Both the position numbers and the translations under genes were made by a program. Positions 26,587-36,010 of a DNA stretch of 64,000 nucleotides are shown here, piece by piece (positions within the stretch are counted from its first letter, which is position 1; each line of letters starts with the position of its first letter). A model generated the notes under the pieces. That model was not told the DNA's origin, ran no database searches, and worked only from the letters and a program-made list of their open reading frames with translations. Source of the DNA: Mycobacterium sp. E1747 (GTDB lineage: Bacteria; Actinomycetota; Actinomycetes; Mycobacteriales; Mycobacteriaceae); assembly GCF_001667775.1 (NCBI RefSeq), contig NZ_LZJI01000083.1:23232-87231 (forward strand). The letters run 5' to 3'.

Positions 26587-26610
26587 CCTGCGCGTTCGCT
26601 TACGCGCAGG
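26587..26610 (+). terminator. Hairpin terminator after DUF732 gene
   Basis: CCTGCGCG and CGCGCAGG form a perfect 8-bp stem with an 8-base loop, starting 8 bases after the stop codon; no T run follows. Confidence 0.55.
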
Positions 26611-26758
26611 CCGAGCACATCAACTCACGCGTCGTTTCTGCTGTAGCGTGCCTGAACAAATCCTGGCCAAAAACGGCAAGGTGTTTGACGGACTGTGCCG
26701 AGTTGGCACAACCTCTTTCGGGCGCCGCTACCGCGACGCTCGCTGACGAATCTTCGGT

Positions 26759-27364
26759 TCACGGTGGACCTTCCAGCGCGCTTACCGCCACGAGGTCAAA
26801 GCCGCGGGCGAGTTGATCCAAGGCGTCATTCATGTGGTCGGGCAAAGAGCGTTGCGGCTGTACCAGCCATGACCTCAAGGCGACTCGGCAGGCACTAATG
26901 GCGCAACCAGAGAGCAGCTGAGCATAGGCGTCGTGCGACGGATCGTTACCACGTTCGTCAGCCAATACTCGGGTGAGCACAGCCTCCCACTGGTCCATGA
27001 TCTCGAGGAAGCGCCGGTAAAGCGCGGGCTCTTCGAAAATCAGCCTGGTGCGGCTGCGTGCAACGTCGGTGCTCCACGATTCCCACCGTCGAGCGTTCTC
27101 AATGAAAAGCGCGGTGACCGCCGACCAGACCGACGCCGACTCTGCCCTGTGCAGAGTGGTCAGGGGCGCCAGGATGTCGGGGAGGTCGAAAAAAACCACG
27201 TCCTCTTTGGCTGGGAATTGCCGGTGAAACGTCCGCGGTGAGTAGTCCGCCGCCTCAGCAATATCCTCGACGGTGGTTGCATCGAAACCCTTTGCGTCGA
27301 ATTGCCGTATCGCGATCTCAGCCAGGTCGCGCCGAGATCGTCCGTACCGGCGCTTCTCGGTCAC
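26759..27364 (-). CDS. TetR family transcriptional regulator
   Basis: Regulator of 201 aa with a helix-turn-helix at about 29-53 (TTVEDIAEAADYSPRTFHRQF). It is not of the same subfamily as the 60/7783 pair: the FHRQFPAKED recognition region and C-terminal domain resemble MftR-like regulators. It starts at a GTG that overlaps the stop of the FAD dehydrogenase (GTGA), so it is made from the same mRNA and probably controls that operon. Confidence 0.9.
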   Translation of the reverse strand: MTEKRRYGRSRRDLAEIAIRQFDAKGFDATTVEDIAEAADYSPRTFHRQFPAKEDVVFFDLPDILAPLTTLHRAESASVWSAVTALFIENARRWESWSTDVARSRTRLIFEEPALYRRFLEIMDQWEAVLTRVLADERGNDPSHDAYAQLLSGCAISACRVALRSWLVQPQRSLPDHMNDALDQLARGFDLVAVSALEGPP

Positions 27365-28839
27365 GACATTCTGGCGGTGGCGTGGCGGCCGGCGATCCAG
27401 CCGAACGCGCCCGCGCACGAGATGCCGCCCGCGTACACCTCGCGGAAGACCCCGCCCGCGACCGGCGGAACCGCATAAAGGCCCGGGACGGGTTGGCTCC
27501 CGGCGTCCAGAACTTGAGCGTGCTCATTGATCCGCACCCCGCCGTAACACATATAGATTGCGGGACGAAGAGGCCACGCGTAGAACGGCGGTTTCTCCAA
27601 CAGCGCCGGCGCGTTCATCGTCCCGGCCGAGGTCATCGCTGCTGTGCGGGGAACTTCCATTTGAGCGGCCGTGCCGTTGCGGACCGCTTCGTTGTATCCC
27701 GCGATCGTGCGCAAAAGATTAGCCTTATGCACTCGATTAGGCGTCAGGCCAGCCAACTGATCAGCAAGATCTTCGATAGTCATTGCAGTGAGCAGGATAC
27801 CGCCGGCACGTTCCATCGTGCGGAATTGCTCCCGCGGGGTACGTCCAGTGAACAAGTTGGGTTGGTTCGCCCAGGGCTCCCAGACCGTCGCATCACAAAG
27901 CATCACAGCGGTCGCGCGACGCTGTTTGATCACAGCCTGCGGGACGCGGTAATAGGTTTCGGCCTCGTCGATAAACCGCCGTCCGTCCAGGTTCACCAGA
28001 ATCGACCCCGGCGGCTCGAAAACAATGCAGTGATCGGACAATTCGTATTTCCCATCGAGGGTATACGGCCGGCGCTCGTACTCTGCCGGGTCCTCGGCAG
28101 GATTCCTCGCCGGGAACGCGCTCATCCAAACCGCGGAGAAAGTGCTCATTGATCCGCCTAACGAGCCGCCCGCGGTCTCTGCCATACGCATGCCGTCACC
28201 GGTCTGGTATGGGCAGCCCAAAATCGTTGCGAGGTCGGCATCGGGGCCGAGATAGCGCACCCGCATCTCTGGGTTGTTCTGGAAACCGCCGCATGCGAGC
28301 ACGACCGCGTCAGCGCGACAGCGGACCCGTCCTTCCGGCCCCGTCGCGGCAACCCCGATCACTGTGCCGGCCTCGTCGGTGAGCACTTCGGTGACCCGCG
28401 TACCAAGGATGACGCGGCCACCGCACTCTTCGAGAATGCGCTCCAGGCTGTCGAAGTACTCGCGGCAATACGCCGAAAAGGGCGGTCCAGTCACGTCGCG
28501 GCCCATGTGCAGGTCGTACTTGCCATCTGGCAGGTACGGACTTTTCGTGACCGCCGCACCGATTTCTTGAAGCCACGGCGAGTATTGCGTGAACGCCTCG
28601 AAGAAGACCCGCCCAAGCTGCCGGTCATGCAAGTCCTGGGTTAGAGCTCGGTACTCGTCGTAGGTACGGACTCCCCAGATGTGCAGGCCGCCGCCTGACC
28701 ACGATGAACCACCGCCAGTGGCACCGCTAACCTCGAGCACCAAGACATCGGCGCCGTTCTTGGCGGCTGCCACGGCCGCGCTCATCCCGCCGTTGCCCGA
28801 GCCGACGACGATAAGGTCGGCTTCGTGATCCCAAGTCAT
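27361..28839 (-). CDS. FAD-binding dehydrogenase, 3-ketosteroid-dehydrogenase/fumarate-reductase family
   Basis: Flavoprotein of 492 aa. The FAD motif GSGNGG is at 13-18, followed by TGGGSSWSGGG (41-51) typical of the FAD_binding_2 family. VVLACGGFQNN lies mid-chain, and the C-terminal GGVRIN and AGGISCAGAFGWIAG segments complete the FAD site. Family members introduce C=C bonds next to a ketone (KstD-like) or reduce fumarate; the exact reaction is open. It sits between a deleted SDR remnant (upstream, 15 bases) and a coupled TetR. Confidence 0.9.
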   Translation of the reverse strand: MTWDHEADLIVVGSGNGGMSAAVAAAKNGADVLVLEVSGATGGGSSWSGGGLHIWGVRTYDEYRALTQDLHDRQLGRVFFEAFTQYSPWLQEIGAAVTKSPYLPDGKYDLHMGRDVTGPPFSAYCREYFDSLERILEECGGRVILGTRVTEVLTDEAGTVIGVAATGPEGRVRCRADAVVLACGGFQNNPEMRVRYLGPDADLATILGCPYQTGDGMRMAETAGGSLGGSMSTFSAVWMSAFPARNPAEDPAEYERRPYTLDGKYELSDHCIVFEPPGSILVNLDGRRFIDEAETYYRVPQAVIKQRRATAVMLCDATVWEPWANQPNLFTGRTPREQFRTMERAGGILLTAMTIEDLADQLAGLTPNRVHKANLLRTIAGYNEAVRNGTAAQMEVPRTAAMTSAGTMNAPALLEKPPFYAWPLRPAIYMCYGGVRINEHAQVLDAGSQPVPGLYAVPPVAGGVFREVYAGGISCAGAFGWIAGRHATARMS

Positions 28840-28854
28840 GTAGTCCTCCGAAAG

Positions 28855-28986
28855 TCAGGCGGTGTAGCCGCCGTCGACGAGCAATGCGGTGGCTCCGTGC
28901 CCGGCGAGGCTGTCGGCGATCGCCTTGCCTATGCCACGGCCGGCCCCAGTCACGACAGCCACCATGCCTTGTAACTCCTGCGTCAC
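28855..28986 (-). pseudogene. Mini-SDR: internally deleted dehydrogenase, both ends kept in frame
   Basis: A 43-codon frame starting at a GTG with a perfect AGGAGGT 7 nt upstream. Residues 1-31 are a normal SDR N-terminus (VVTGAGRGIGKAIA), and the last ten residues (LLVDGGYTA) are a normal SDR C-terminus, joined directly. About 200 central residues, including Ser-Tyr-Lys, are missing. Both native SDR blocks near the joint contain GAT, which suggests deletion between short repeats. The frame and translation signals survive, so a peptide may still be made, but it cannot be an enzyme. It is first in the operon with the FAD dehydrogenase and TetR. Confidence 0.8.
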
Positions 28987-29003
28987 CCGTGACCTCCTAG
29001 CCG

Positions 29004-29026
29004 AGAATGTCAGAGACTGCCATTCT
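29004..29026. promoter_or_regulatory. Candidate TetR operator
   Basis: AGAATGTCAG-AGA-CTGCCATTCT, 10-base arms with one mismatch, 17 bases upstream of the mini-SDR start. It could serve the coupled TetR at 26759 (autoregulation) or the divergent TetR pair at 29281. Confidence 0.55.
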
Positions 29027-29280
29027 TGGCCGGACGTTAGTTTCTTGTTGCTCGAAAGTCAACGACCGATAGAGCCCCCCGATTACGTGCTTGGGTTGGC
29101 CGCATCACCTCTTTCGCTTTGCTCCCGTAGCCGTCGGGCCGACGAGGCGGTCATCCACTTCGCCGCCGCTGACGTCTGCCCAGCCGGCTGTGCCGATCTC
29201 GAAGTGCCGCGATGGCATTCGCCTACCGCGAACACCATGTCACTACGTGTTGTCGCGATTAGTGCGCTACCATGCTAAAA

Positions 29281-29901
29281 ATGGCACGTCAAACGCGCGA
29301 CACCACGGCACTGCGCGCGCGCCGCAAAGCCTCGCTCGAGGCCGACCTGCTATCCGCCGTGGAGTCGCTCCACGGCGACGGGCTGGCGTTCGGAGACATG
29401 AGCGTCGAGCGGTTGATCACCACCGCCGGTGTCACGCGCTCCACCTTCTACTCCTACTTCGTCGATAAGGACGCACTGCTGGGTGATCTTGCGCGCTCGG
29501 TTCTCGACGATCTGTTGCAGCCATGGCTGTCCCTTCCACCGGATGGTTCCAAAGCGGACCTTCGCCTCGCTATCGACGAGATCTTCGCCAAGTACCGGAC
29601 TCATCGTGTGGTGATGCTGGCGATCGACGAACCCCTCCCGGGCGGAAGCGCGGAGCGGGAGTTCGTTGGCCTGATGGGGCGATCTGCCGATGTGCTCACC
29701 CGCTTCATCCGAGAAGGTCAGGCGAGCGGGAGGATCGACAAGAGTCTCAGCAGCGCAACCACGGCCGCCCTGTTGATGTGGATGAGTGAACGCGGATTGG
29801 CCAAGATGGTCGCCGACGCGCACCACGACGAACTCGAAAGGCTCGCCGAGGCTCTCACCGAGATCTTCTGGCGCACCCTGAGAGGAGCTGAACCCGCGTG
29901 A
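29281..29901 (+). CDS. TetR family transcriptional regulator
   Basis: Regulator of 206 aa with the helix-turn-helix at about 40-64 (VTRSTFYSYFVDKDALL). The ATG at 29281 is preferred to the one at 29272 because TACCAT (29268-29273) lies 7 nt before it, giving a leaderless start, and the window shows this layout repeatedly. It is the first of two TetR genes; its stop overlaps the GTG of the next (GTGA). Its C-terminus (LTEIFWRTLRG) places it in the same paralogue group as the TetRs at 60, 7783, 29898, 47785 and 48414. Confidence 0.9.
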   Translation: MARQTRDTTALRARRKASLEADLLSAVESLHGDGLAFGDMSVERLITTAGVTRSTFYSYFVDKDALLGDLARSVLDDLLQPWLSLPPDGSKADLRLAIDEIFAKYRTHRVVMLAIDEPLPGGSAEREFVGLMGRSADVLTRFIREGQASGRIDKSLSSATTAALLMWMSERGLAKMVADAHHDELERLAEALTEIFWRTLRGAEPA

Positions 29902-30545
29902 GATCGGGCCGGACCGACGTCGGCGATGACCGCCGCGAATACGGCCGACGTAGCAGCAGGCGCAACGCGACTCGAAACGAGCTGCTCCTCGCGATGCAGG
30001 CATTGCTGGATTCGGGCGAGTCGTTCAATCAGATCTCCGTCGAGCGCTTGACGACAAAGGCTGGCATGTCGCGGACGCGGTTCTACATGTACTTCGAGGA
30101 CCTGGGTGACCTGCTGTATTCGGTTTACTCGAACCACGTCGCGCACGGCAAGGAACTGCTGTCGAGTTGGTGGCACAACAACGGCGCCATCGAGCGCGAT
30201 GAGATGCGACGTGCGCTTGGCGAACTGGTGCGATATCGAGCGCGGAACATACGATTCTCCAGGGCAATGCACGCCTGTGCGGTGACCGATCCGAACGCGC
30301 GTCGCTCGGTTGACGCCCTCCGTCGTCAATCGATCGAGGAACTGCACAACGTCATCGCAGCTGCGCAGACGCGCGGCTCAGTAGACCCCACCCTCGATGC
30401 ACTGGCGGTGTCGGGTTGGTTGGGATGGTTGCTGGAGCGAGGTGTAGATCAGCTCGTCCAGGACGCCAGTCCGGCGCAGTTGAGAAAAGTGGCGGACAGC
30501 TTGACGGCGATCGTGTGGAACACGCTGTACGGCGTCAGTGCGTAG
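29898..30545 (+). CDS. TetR family transcriptional regulator (second of coupled pair)
   Basis: Regulator of 215 aa with the helix-turn-helix at about 46-70 (LTTKAGMSRTRFYMYF) after a basic N-terminal tail, ending LTAIVWNTLYGVSA. The GTG start overlaps the TGA of the upstream TetR, so the two repressors are produced together and may form heterodimers or control neighbouring operons. The last 11 bases overlap the end of the convergent phosphatase gene. Confidence 0.9.
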   Translation: MRSGRTDVGDDRREYGRRSSRRNATRNELLLAMQALLDSGESFNQISVERLTTKAGMSRTRFYMYFEDLGDLLYSVYSNHVAHGKELLSSWWHNNGAIERDEMRRALGELVRYRARNIRFSRAMHACAVTDPNARRSVDALRRQSIEELHNVIAAAQTRGSVDPTLDALAVSGWLGWLLERGVDQLVQDASPAQLRKVADSLTAIVWNTLYGVSA

Positions 30546-31302
30546 GCGTAACCAACTCCTCGCGTATCCGTTGCAGCTGACCAGGTGTCACGCCGTGAGC
30601 CGTCAAGTACTCCGCGACGCTACCCGCTGTATTCACCACATGCGTCAGCGCGTGGGTCATCGCCTCGGCAGGGCTGCCCAGGAGCACAGCGATTTGTTGC
30701 GCCGGCACCCCAGCCTCTGCGGCGCGCTTGAGTCCCCGTGTCCGTGCCTCACCGACGAAATTCACCGCGGTGAGGGCGTATTCGCTCGCCACGGCATCAA
30801 TCGGAACGTTCAACGCCGCCAACAACAAGCCGATCACTAGTCCCGTGCGGTCCTTGCCTCCGGTGCAGTGCACCAAAGCTGGAAGCGCATTCGGCTGTGC
30901 GAGAACGGAAATGGCCGCGGCAAGATCCGACCCGGCGGCGTCGAGAATCGCGGCGTACAGATCGTCGATACCATGGAAGTTCCCGTAGTCGAATCTGTCC
31001 CGAAATACCTGTATTCGTGTCACCTTCACAAGGTCACCGAGGTCGGGCCCCGGCCGTTTGCATTCCGCCGGCTCACGCAGATCGATCACGGTGCGCAGGT
31101 TCAGTCGTCTCAACGCGTCGGCACCCGACTCAGTCACCGCGTCGATGGCGTCTCCGCGGTACAGGAGGTGGGACCGAATGGTCCCACCTCCTGCCACTGG
31201 CAGATCTCCGACATCACGCAGGTTGAAGGTTCCCTCGATGTCGAGGCGCGCCGGCCGCCGAACTATTGAACATTCGTTGCGACGGGGCTCGTCAGCCGGC
31301 AA
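30535..31302 (-). CDS. Protein-tyrosine-phosphatase-like (DSP/PtpB family) phosphatase
   Basis: Phosphatase of 255 aa with the C(X)5R signature HCTGGKDR at 145-152 (Cys146, Arg152), preceded by NLRDVG at 27-32 and LLYRGDA near residue 47, all typical of the tyrosine phosphatase Y_phosphatase3/PtpB-like family. I use the TTG at 31302, because GGAGG lies just upstream and there is no ATG; it begins inside the last codons of the dikinase gene (11-base overlap). In an operon with a phosphotransferase, it may remove phosphate from a small molecule rather than from protein; lipid phosphatase activity is known in this family. Confidence 0.85.
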   Translation of the reverse strand: MPADEPRRNECSIVRRPARLDIEGTFNLRDVGDLPVAGGGTIRSHLLYRGDAIDAVTESGADALRRLNLRTVIDLREPAECKRPGPDLGDLVKVTRIQVFRDRFDYGNFHGIDDLYAAILDAAGSDLAAAISVLAQPNALPALVHCTGGKDRTGLVIGLLLAALNVPIDAVASEYALTAVNFVGEARTRGLKRAAEAGVPAQQIAVLLGSPAEAMTHALTHVVNTAGSVAEYLTAHGVTPGQLQRIREELVTPTH

Positions 31303-34045
31303 CTCCAGCCTCCGCCGGTTCTTCCTCGACGCTTCGCGCAGCGTCCTCAAGCACGACTGAACCTGTATTGCCGTCAACCGTGATGATCGCACCGTCTTCG
31401 ATGAGCTTCATGGCATCGGGCAAATACACTGCTGGGAAACCGATTTCGCGTGCAAGGCAGGACGCGTGTGAGAGCATGCCACCAGTCTCCACCACCACCG
31501 CCTTGATGACGGTGAACACGGGATTCCACCCTGGGTCCGTCGAATGCGTCACCAAGATCTCGCCCTGGTTGACCCTGCCCATTTCGCTGTGGGAACGCAC
31601 CACGCGTGCGACGCCGGTGTAGGTGCCGGGGCTCGTCGCTGTGCCCGACAACACGCCCTCCTCGCCTTCCCCGCGGGGATGATCCAGATCAACCGCACGA
31701 TTGCGAACCAGATACTTCGGCGGGTCGTTTTCCTTATTTAGCGCGGCGTCGATATGCCGGCGCCGCGCGGCGATTTTCACCTTCAACAACTCCGGGTGCT
31801 CTTCGAGTCCGCGGAAGTACTGGTAGAGCTCGAGTTCGGACAAGCAGTTGTGATCACGGGGGTCATCGGTCATGCCCCGTTCGTGCAACCTGCGGCCGAT
31901 TTCGTCGAAACCGCGCTTCCACGCATACATCATCATGTCGGTCGGACGGCAGCGCTCGTTGTCGCGGATGATGAGGTATTCGTGGCACAACGGGAGTACA
32001 GCCTTGAGCAGTTCGACCTTGAGGCCACCGTTCGGCTTGGCTCCGACGTTGGCCAGCACGTCCGCGAAGGTCTCGTTCCGCTGCTGCGCGAGTCGCCGTT
32101 CGCCGGCTTCCGGATCGTGGTCTGCATCCGCGTTGAGCAACATCCTGAACGCGCGGTAGTCGATCGACGGATCGTCCGCCCTGCGCGGATGTAGGAAGTC
32201 GCGATCCGCTTGACCGCGAAAGCCCCACTTCTCGATCCACTCGTCGTAACGCTGCAAGAAGTGCTGCCCCTCCAAGAAGGTGTGTAGGTGATCGAAGAAT
32301 GCCTGATTCTCATGTTCTTCAATCGCCTGCGACAGCGCCGGCGACCGCCTAATCATGGAGACCAGTTCGAGTAGATCTGAGTTCTCACGTTGGGTGTCCG
32401 TGCGGCGGGTGGCGCCGGCAACGAGTGTGGCGAACACCGACATGGGTTCGCCGCCGTCGTACCAGTTCGTCAGCATCCACGCCAGCCCGGCCATGGCCAT
32501 GCGCAGGGTGAAGAAGTACGGGAGGAAGATCGCCTCGCCCCACTCTCCTTCGAGAGCGGTCAGGCGCTCGCAGTAGGCGATCAGGTCCTCGTCGTTGAGC
32601 GCCTGGAGTTCTGTTTTGGACAGACCTTCATAGTCGGTACGGGCGCGCCATGCTTCGAACGTGCGCGGGAACTGACCGGGAGTGGTATCGGGATCCAGAG
32701 TGTGCCAACGGATTACGGCCCTGGCGAATTGTCCCCAGTCGAATGGTGCGTTGAGCACATCCTCGTGCATTGTGGGCGGAATGAAGTCGAGGAACATGTG
32801 TCGTAGTGGCGGTGGAACGAGGCGTTCGATCGGCAACCGCTCGGTGTCGACGTTGAAGTACCACTGCCCCTTCCAGTACTTGAAGGCGCGCATTTCGGCG
32901 AGGTCTTGAAAGCCGAAGATCTCCCACATACGTCGCATGTGTCGGTTCGAGAACTGTGGTGTGCGACAGGCGTATTGGAGCGCACCGGGCGATCCGGTCA
33001 TGATCGCGTCCGCGTAGGCCCGAGTCCACACGGTGTCCTGCGCGACGGGTTGCAGGTGACCGAGGTCGACCTCGGCATCCCAAGTGAAGTCGACACCGGT
33101 GATGGGCCGAGACTGCAGGAGGTACAGCTTGTCGTCCTCGATCGCCCACTCGATGTCTTGTGGGTAGGCGCCGTAGTACTCCTGTACGGACTGTCCCAGA
33201 CGAGCGAGCTCGATGACCTGGCGTGAGCTGAGGCTCAGTTGTTTCTGCCTGTCCGATGGCACCTCCTGCTCCACCACGCCTCGCCCGCTCGTCTCGTCGC
33301 GCACGATCTGCAGTTCCTTCGAACCGACCTGCTCTTCGAGAACGGTGAATTGGGGTACCTGCACTACGAACTGGTCTGGGGTGATGATGCCCTGCACCAG
33401 TGCCTCACCGAGTCCCCACGTCGCGTTGATGACGGTCTCGTCGGTGGCCGTGGTCAGCGGATTACCGGTGAACATGACACCGGAGACGTCGGAGGTCACC
33501 ATCTTCTGGACGACCACCGCGATCGCCACCGCGGCGTGATCGAAGTCGTTGTGCTTACGGTAGCCGACGGCTCGGGCGGTCCACAGCGACGCCCAACAGC
33601 GGCGGACGGCGTCGATGACCTCGTCCGCGCCGAGCACGTCAAGGTAGGTGTCGTGCTGCCCCGCGAATGAAGCATCCGCCAAGTCCTCAGCTGTACCCGA
33701 AGACCGCACCGCGACAAAGGCATTGTCGCCCAACGCTTTATAAGCGTCCCGGATCTCTATCGACAGGTCGTCTGGCATCGGAGCGGCCAAGATGAGGTCT
33801 CGAATCTCCGCGGTCTGGGCCTCCAACGCGCTGGGGTCGTCGTAGGTCAGTGCGTCGATGAGACCGGACAGCCGGTCAGAGAGACCATCGGTGGCGATAA
33901 AGTTCCGATACGCATCCGAGGCAACGCTGAAGCCTGGCGGCACTGGAAATCCCGCCTGGAACAGCCGGCTCAAGTTGACGCCCTTGCCGCCCGTCTGTTC
34001 CTGCGTCAGCGCCGCATGATCGGCGAAGTGGAGGATGTTGTTCAT
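31292..34045 (-). CDS. PEP-synthase/rifampin-phosphotransferase-like dikinase
   Basis: Complete three-part phosphotransferase of 917 aa. Residues 1-320 form a PPDK_N ATP-binding domain (TGGKGVNL at 18-25, VPPGF, VRSSGTAEDL near 113, GVMFTGNP, WGLGEALVQG, LQSRPIT near 312). The middle is a helical substrate domain, and the C-terminus is the swivelling domain with His860 in TGGMLSHASCLAREIG. It transfers a phosphate from ATP through His to an organic acceptor. Length and order match rifampin phosphotransferase and PEP synthase; substrate identity is not given by the sequence. It overlaps the phosphatase gene. Confidence 0.9.
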   Translation of the reverse strand: MNNILHFADHAALTQEQTGGKGVNLSRLFQAGFPVPPGFSVASDAYRNFIATDGLSDRLSGLIDALTYDDPSALEAQTAEIRDLILAAPMPDDLSIEIRDAYKALGDNAFVAVRSSGTAEDLADASFAGQHDTYLDVLGADEVIDAVRRCWASLWTARAVGYRKHNDFDHAAVAIAVVVQKMVTSDVSGVMFTGNPLTTATDETVINATWGLGEALVQGIITPDQFVVQVPQFTVLEEQVGSKELQIVRDETSGRGVVEQEVPSDRQKQLSLSSRQVIELARLGQSVQEYYGAYPQDIEWAIEDDKLYLLQSRPITGVDFTWDAEVDLGHLQPVAQDTVWTRAYADAIMTGSPGALQYACRTPQFSNRHMRRMWEIFGFQDLAEMRAFKYWKGQWYFNVDTERLPIERLVPPPLRHMFLDFIPPTMHEDVLNAPFDWGQFARAVIRWHTLDPDTTPGQFPRTFEAWRARTDYEGLSKTELQALNDEDLIAYCERLTALEGEWGEAIFLPYFFTLRMAMAGLAWMLTNWYDGGEPMSVFATLVAGATRRTDTQRENSDLLELVSMIRRSPALSQAIEEHENQAFFDHLHTFLEGQHFLQRYDEWIEKWGFRGQADRDFLHPRRADDPSIDYRAFRMLLNADADHDPEAGERRLAQQRNETFADVLANVGAKPNGGLKVELLKAVLPLCHEYLIIRDNERCRPTDMMMYAWKRGFDEIGRRLHERGMTDDPRDHNCLSELELYQYFRGLEEHPELLKVKIAARRRHIDAALNKENDPPKYLVRNRAVDLDHPRGEGEEGVLSGTATSPGTYTGVARVVRSHSEMGRVNQGEILVTHSTDPGWNPVFTVIKAVVVETGGMLSHASCLAREIGFPAVYLPDAMKLIEDGAIITVDGNTGSVVLEDAARSVEEEPAEAGVAG

Positions 34046-34111
34046 AGGTTTGCCTTTCTGGCGTACTGCGAAATCTGTCGTGTTGATGTGGCCTACAGAC
34101 CGCGTACTCCG

Positions 34112-35761
34112 CTACTTGAGGCTGTGGTCAATGGCCGCATCCTGCGCGCGCCGGTCGGCGAGCGCCGAGGCGCGCCCGGTTTCTTTCTTGAAGACGCGCA
34201 GCATCGTCTGCGCTGCGTTTCGCCCTGGAATGCCGCTGATGCCCGCCACGGGATGGGTGCCGGAACCGGTAAGGAAGAGGCCGGGCACGGGGGTGGAGTA
34301 GCTTGCGAACCCGGGAGCCGGCTTTCGCGGCCCGAAGCGTGTGATAACGGGATCGACGTGATAGACACTGCCGTCGATGGCGTGAAATCGCTTCTCGATG
34401 TCGGGGAGTACCAACGTGCGAGCGCCGATCTGCAGGCTTTCTACGCCGACGTAGAATTTGTCGACGTGCTTTATCGCGGCATCTTGCAGCTGGCTCCGAA
34501 CCGTGTCCCAGTCGGCAGCGGGGTCGGCCGGAGTGAGACCGCTCCACATCCAGAAGGTGTCGTGGCCCTTGGGTGCGAGTTCGGGCGCCATGGACGTGGT
34601 GACCTGGCCGAGACCGCAGACATGCAGCGGAATTTCACCCCTGCGGCATGCCCGCTCTGCGGCCAGCACTTCCTGCCAGGTGTTGAACGAGTTGGCACCG
34701 AGCCGAAGGTCGATGCCATCTCCTCGCCACTTCTCGTGGCGCGACGTGTCGAGGCGCCCCTTGACCGCAACGTCCATCTTGAAATCGGCGATCCCCCGGA
34801 CGCGCGTGGGAATGTGTTCGGCGCGCTTCTCCAGTTTCCACGGCAGTGTGCCGTGCGGCAGGAGCCTGGTAAGTGTCGTCTTCGGGCTACACGCGGTCAG
34901 CACTCCACGACGGGCAAAGATCTCCTCACCATCGCTCAGCCGAACACCGGTCACCCGGCCGTCGTCGACGATGAGTTCGGTGACCTCGGCTGAACAGCGC
35001 ACGCTGCCGCGGTGATCGGTGAGGCAGTCGATGAGCGAGCGCGGAAAGTTGCCAGTGCCACCTTCGAACATCGCGGTGCCGTACTTGCTCATAATGCCCA
35101 GGTAGATCATGCCCCACCCGCCACCATCGGTTGCGAACGGCGTAAAAGGCAGGTTGATCGCCATCTGCGCCTTGATGATGTCGGATTCGAAGGCGTCGTC
35201 GAGGGTCTCGCTGAAGGATCCTCCCGCCCAGCGTCCGATCGCCGCCAGCCGTCGGTGATTGACCGCAGCGGCCTTGAGCATCTTCAAGACTGGACCGAAG
35301 CTCGGCCGAACTGGGTTGGTCATCATGAAGGGCAGACCGATCTCGACTGCAGCACGAATCGTTTCGAACATCTCAAGGTATTCCGCGGCGTCACGACGCG
35401 AGAAGTACTTGAGTTCTTCTGCGGTCTTGCGCGGATCGCGATGCAGGGCCAACGAGGTGCCGTCCTCCTGCATGTGGACGTGCGCTGGGTCGATGATCCG
35501 CATGCGCAGCCCGTATTTGCTTTCGAGCCCCAACTCGCGCGATATCGGCGTGGTTCGGAACAGCGAGGGCTGTATCGACGCGTCGTTCGTGTAGTGCCCG
35601 GGTGCCTCGGGCATCGGGTTGGTGGCCGTCATCCCGCCCGGCGTGCTGTGGGCCTCAAGAACCAGGACATCGAGCCCTGCCTTGGCGAGGTAGCACGCCG
35701 CGACAAGTCCGTTGTGGCCGGAGCCGACGACGATCACGTCGGCAGTACGGGTGTTGTTCAT
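34112..35761 (-). CDS. Phytoene-desaturase/CrtI-like FAD oxidoreductase
   Basis: Flavoprotein of 549 aa. FAD motif GSGHNG at 13-18, Glu36 after VLVLE, PGGMT at 41-45, and a C-terminal LTGSGTHPVAGISGIPGR segment identify the CrtI/amine-oxidase superfamily. Such enzymes desaturate or isomerise hydrophobic isoprenoid-type substrates. It is the first gene of a minus-strand operon with the dikinase 66 bases downstream and the phosphatase beyond. Upstream is a 249-base AT-richer region that probably holds the promoter. Confidence 0.9.
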   Translation of the reverse strand: MNNTRTADVIVVGSGHNGLVAACYLAKAGLDVLVLEAHSTPGGMTATNPMPEAPGHYTNDASIQPSLFRTTPISRELGLESKYGLRMRIIDPAHVHMQEDGTSLALHRDPRKTAEELKYFSRRDAAEYLEMFETIRAAVEIGLPFMMTNPVRPSFGPVLKMLKAAAVNHRRLAAIGRWAGGSFSETLDDAFESDIIKAQMAINLPFTPFATDGGGWGMIYLGIMSKYGTAMFEGGTGNFPRSLIDCLTDHRGSVRCSAEVTELIVDDGRVTGVRLSDGEEIFARRGVLTACSPKTTLTRLLPHGTLPWKLEKRAEHIPTRVRGIADFKMDVAVKGRLDTSRHEKWRGDGIDLRLGANSFNTWQEVLAAERACRRGEIPLHVCGLGQVTTSMAPELAPKGHDTFWMWSGLTPADPAADWDTVRSQLQDAAIKHVDKFYVGVESLQIGARTLVLPDIEKRFHAIDGSVYHVDPVITRFGPRKPAPGFASYSTPVPGLFLTGSGTHPVAGISGIPGRNAAQTMLRVFKKETGRASALADRRAQDAAIDHSLK

Positions 35762-36010
35762 ATCACTCCTTTGTGGTTGCCTCGACGTTATATCAGACAG
35801 GGTGTCACCACAATACGTTTCATAAAATCTTCAGCGCGTCCCCGCCCCCCGCAGCTTTTCTGCTTTGCCCGCGGCGATGCCGACTCGTAACGCGATCGAG
35901 GGATCGTCGGCGCCAGGCGTGTATCTCGCAATGCCGAAACGCGCTATTGGCAACGCTTTCTAGCGAAGCGACGCAGTAGGTGCGGTCACGTTCCTCGTGT
36001 ACAGCTGCCC

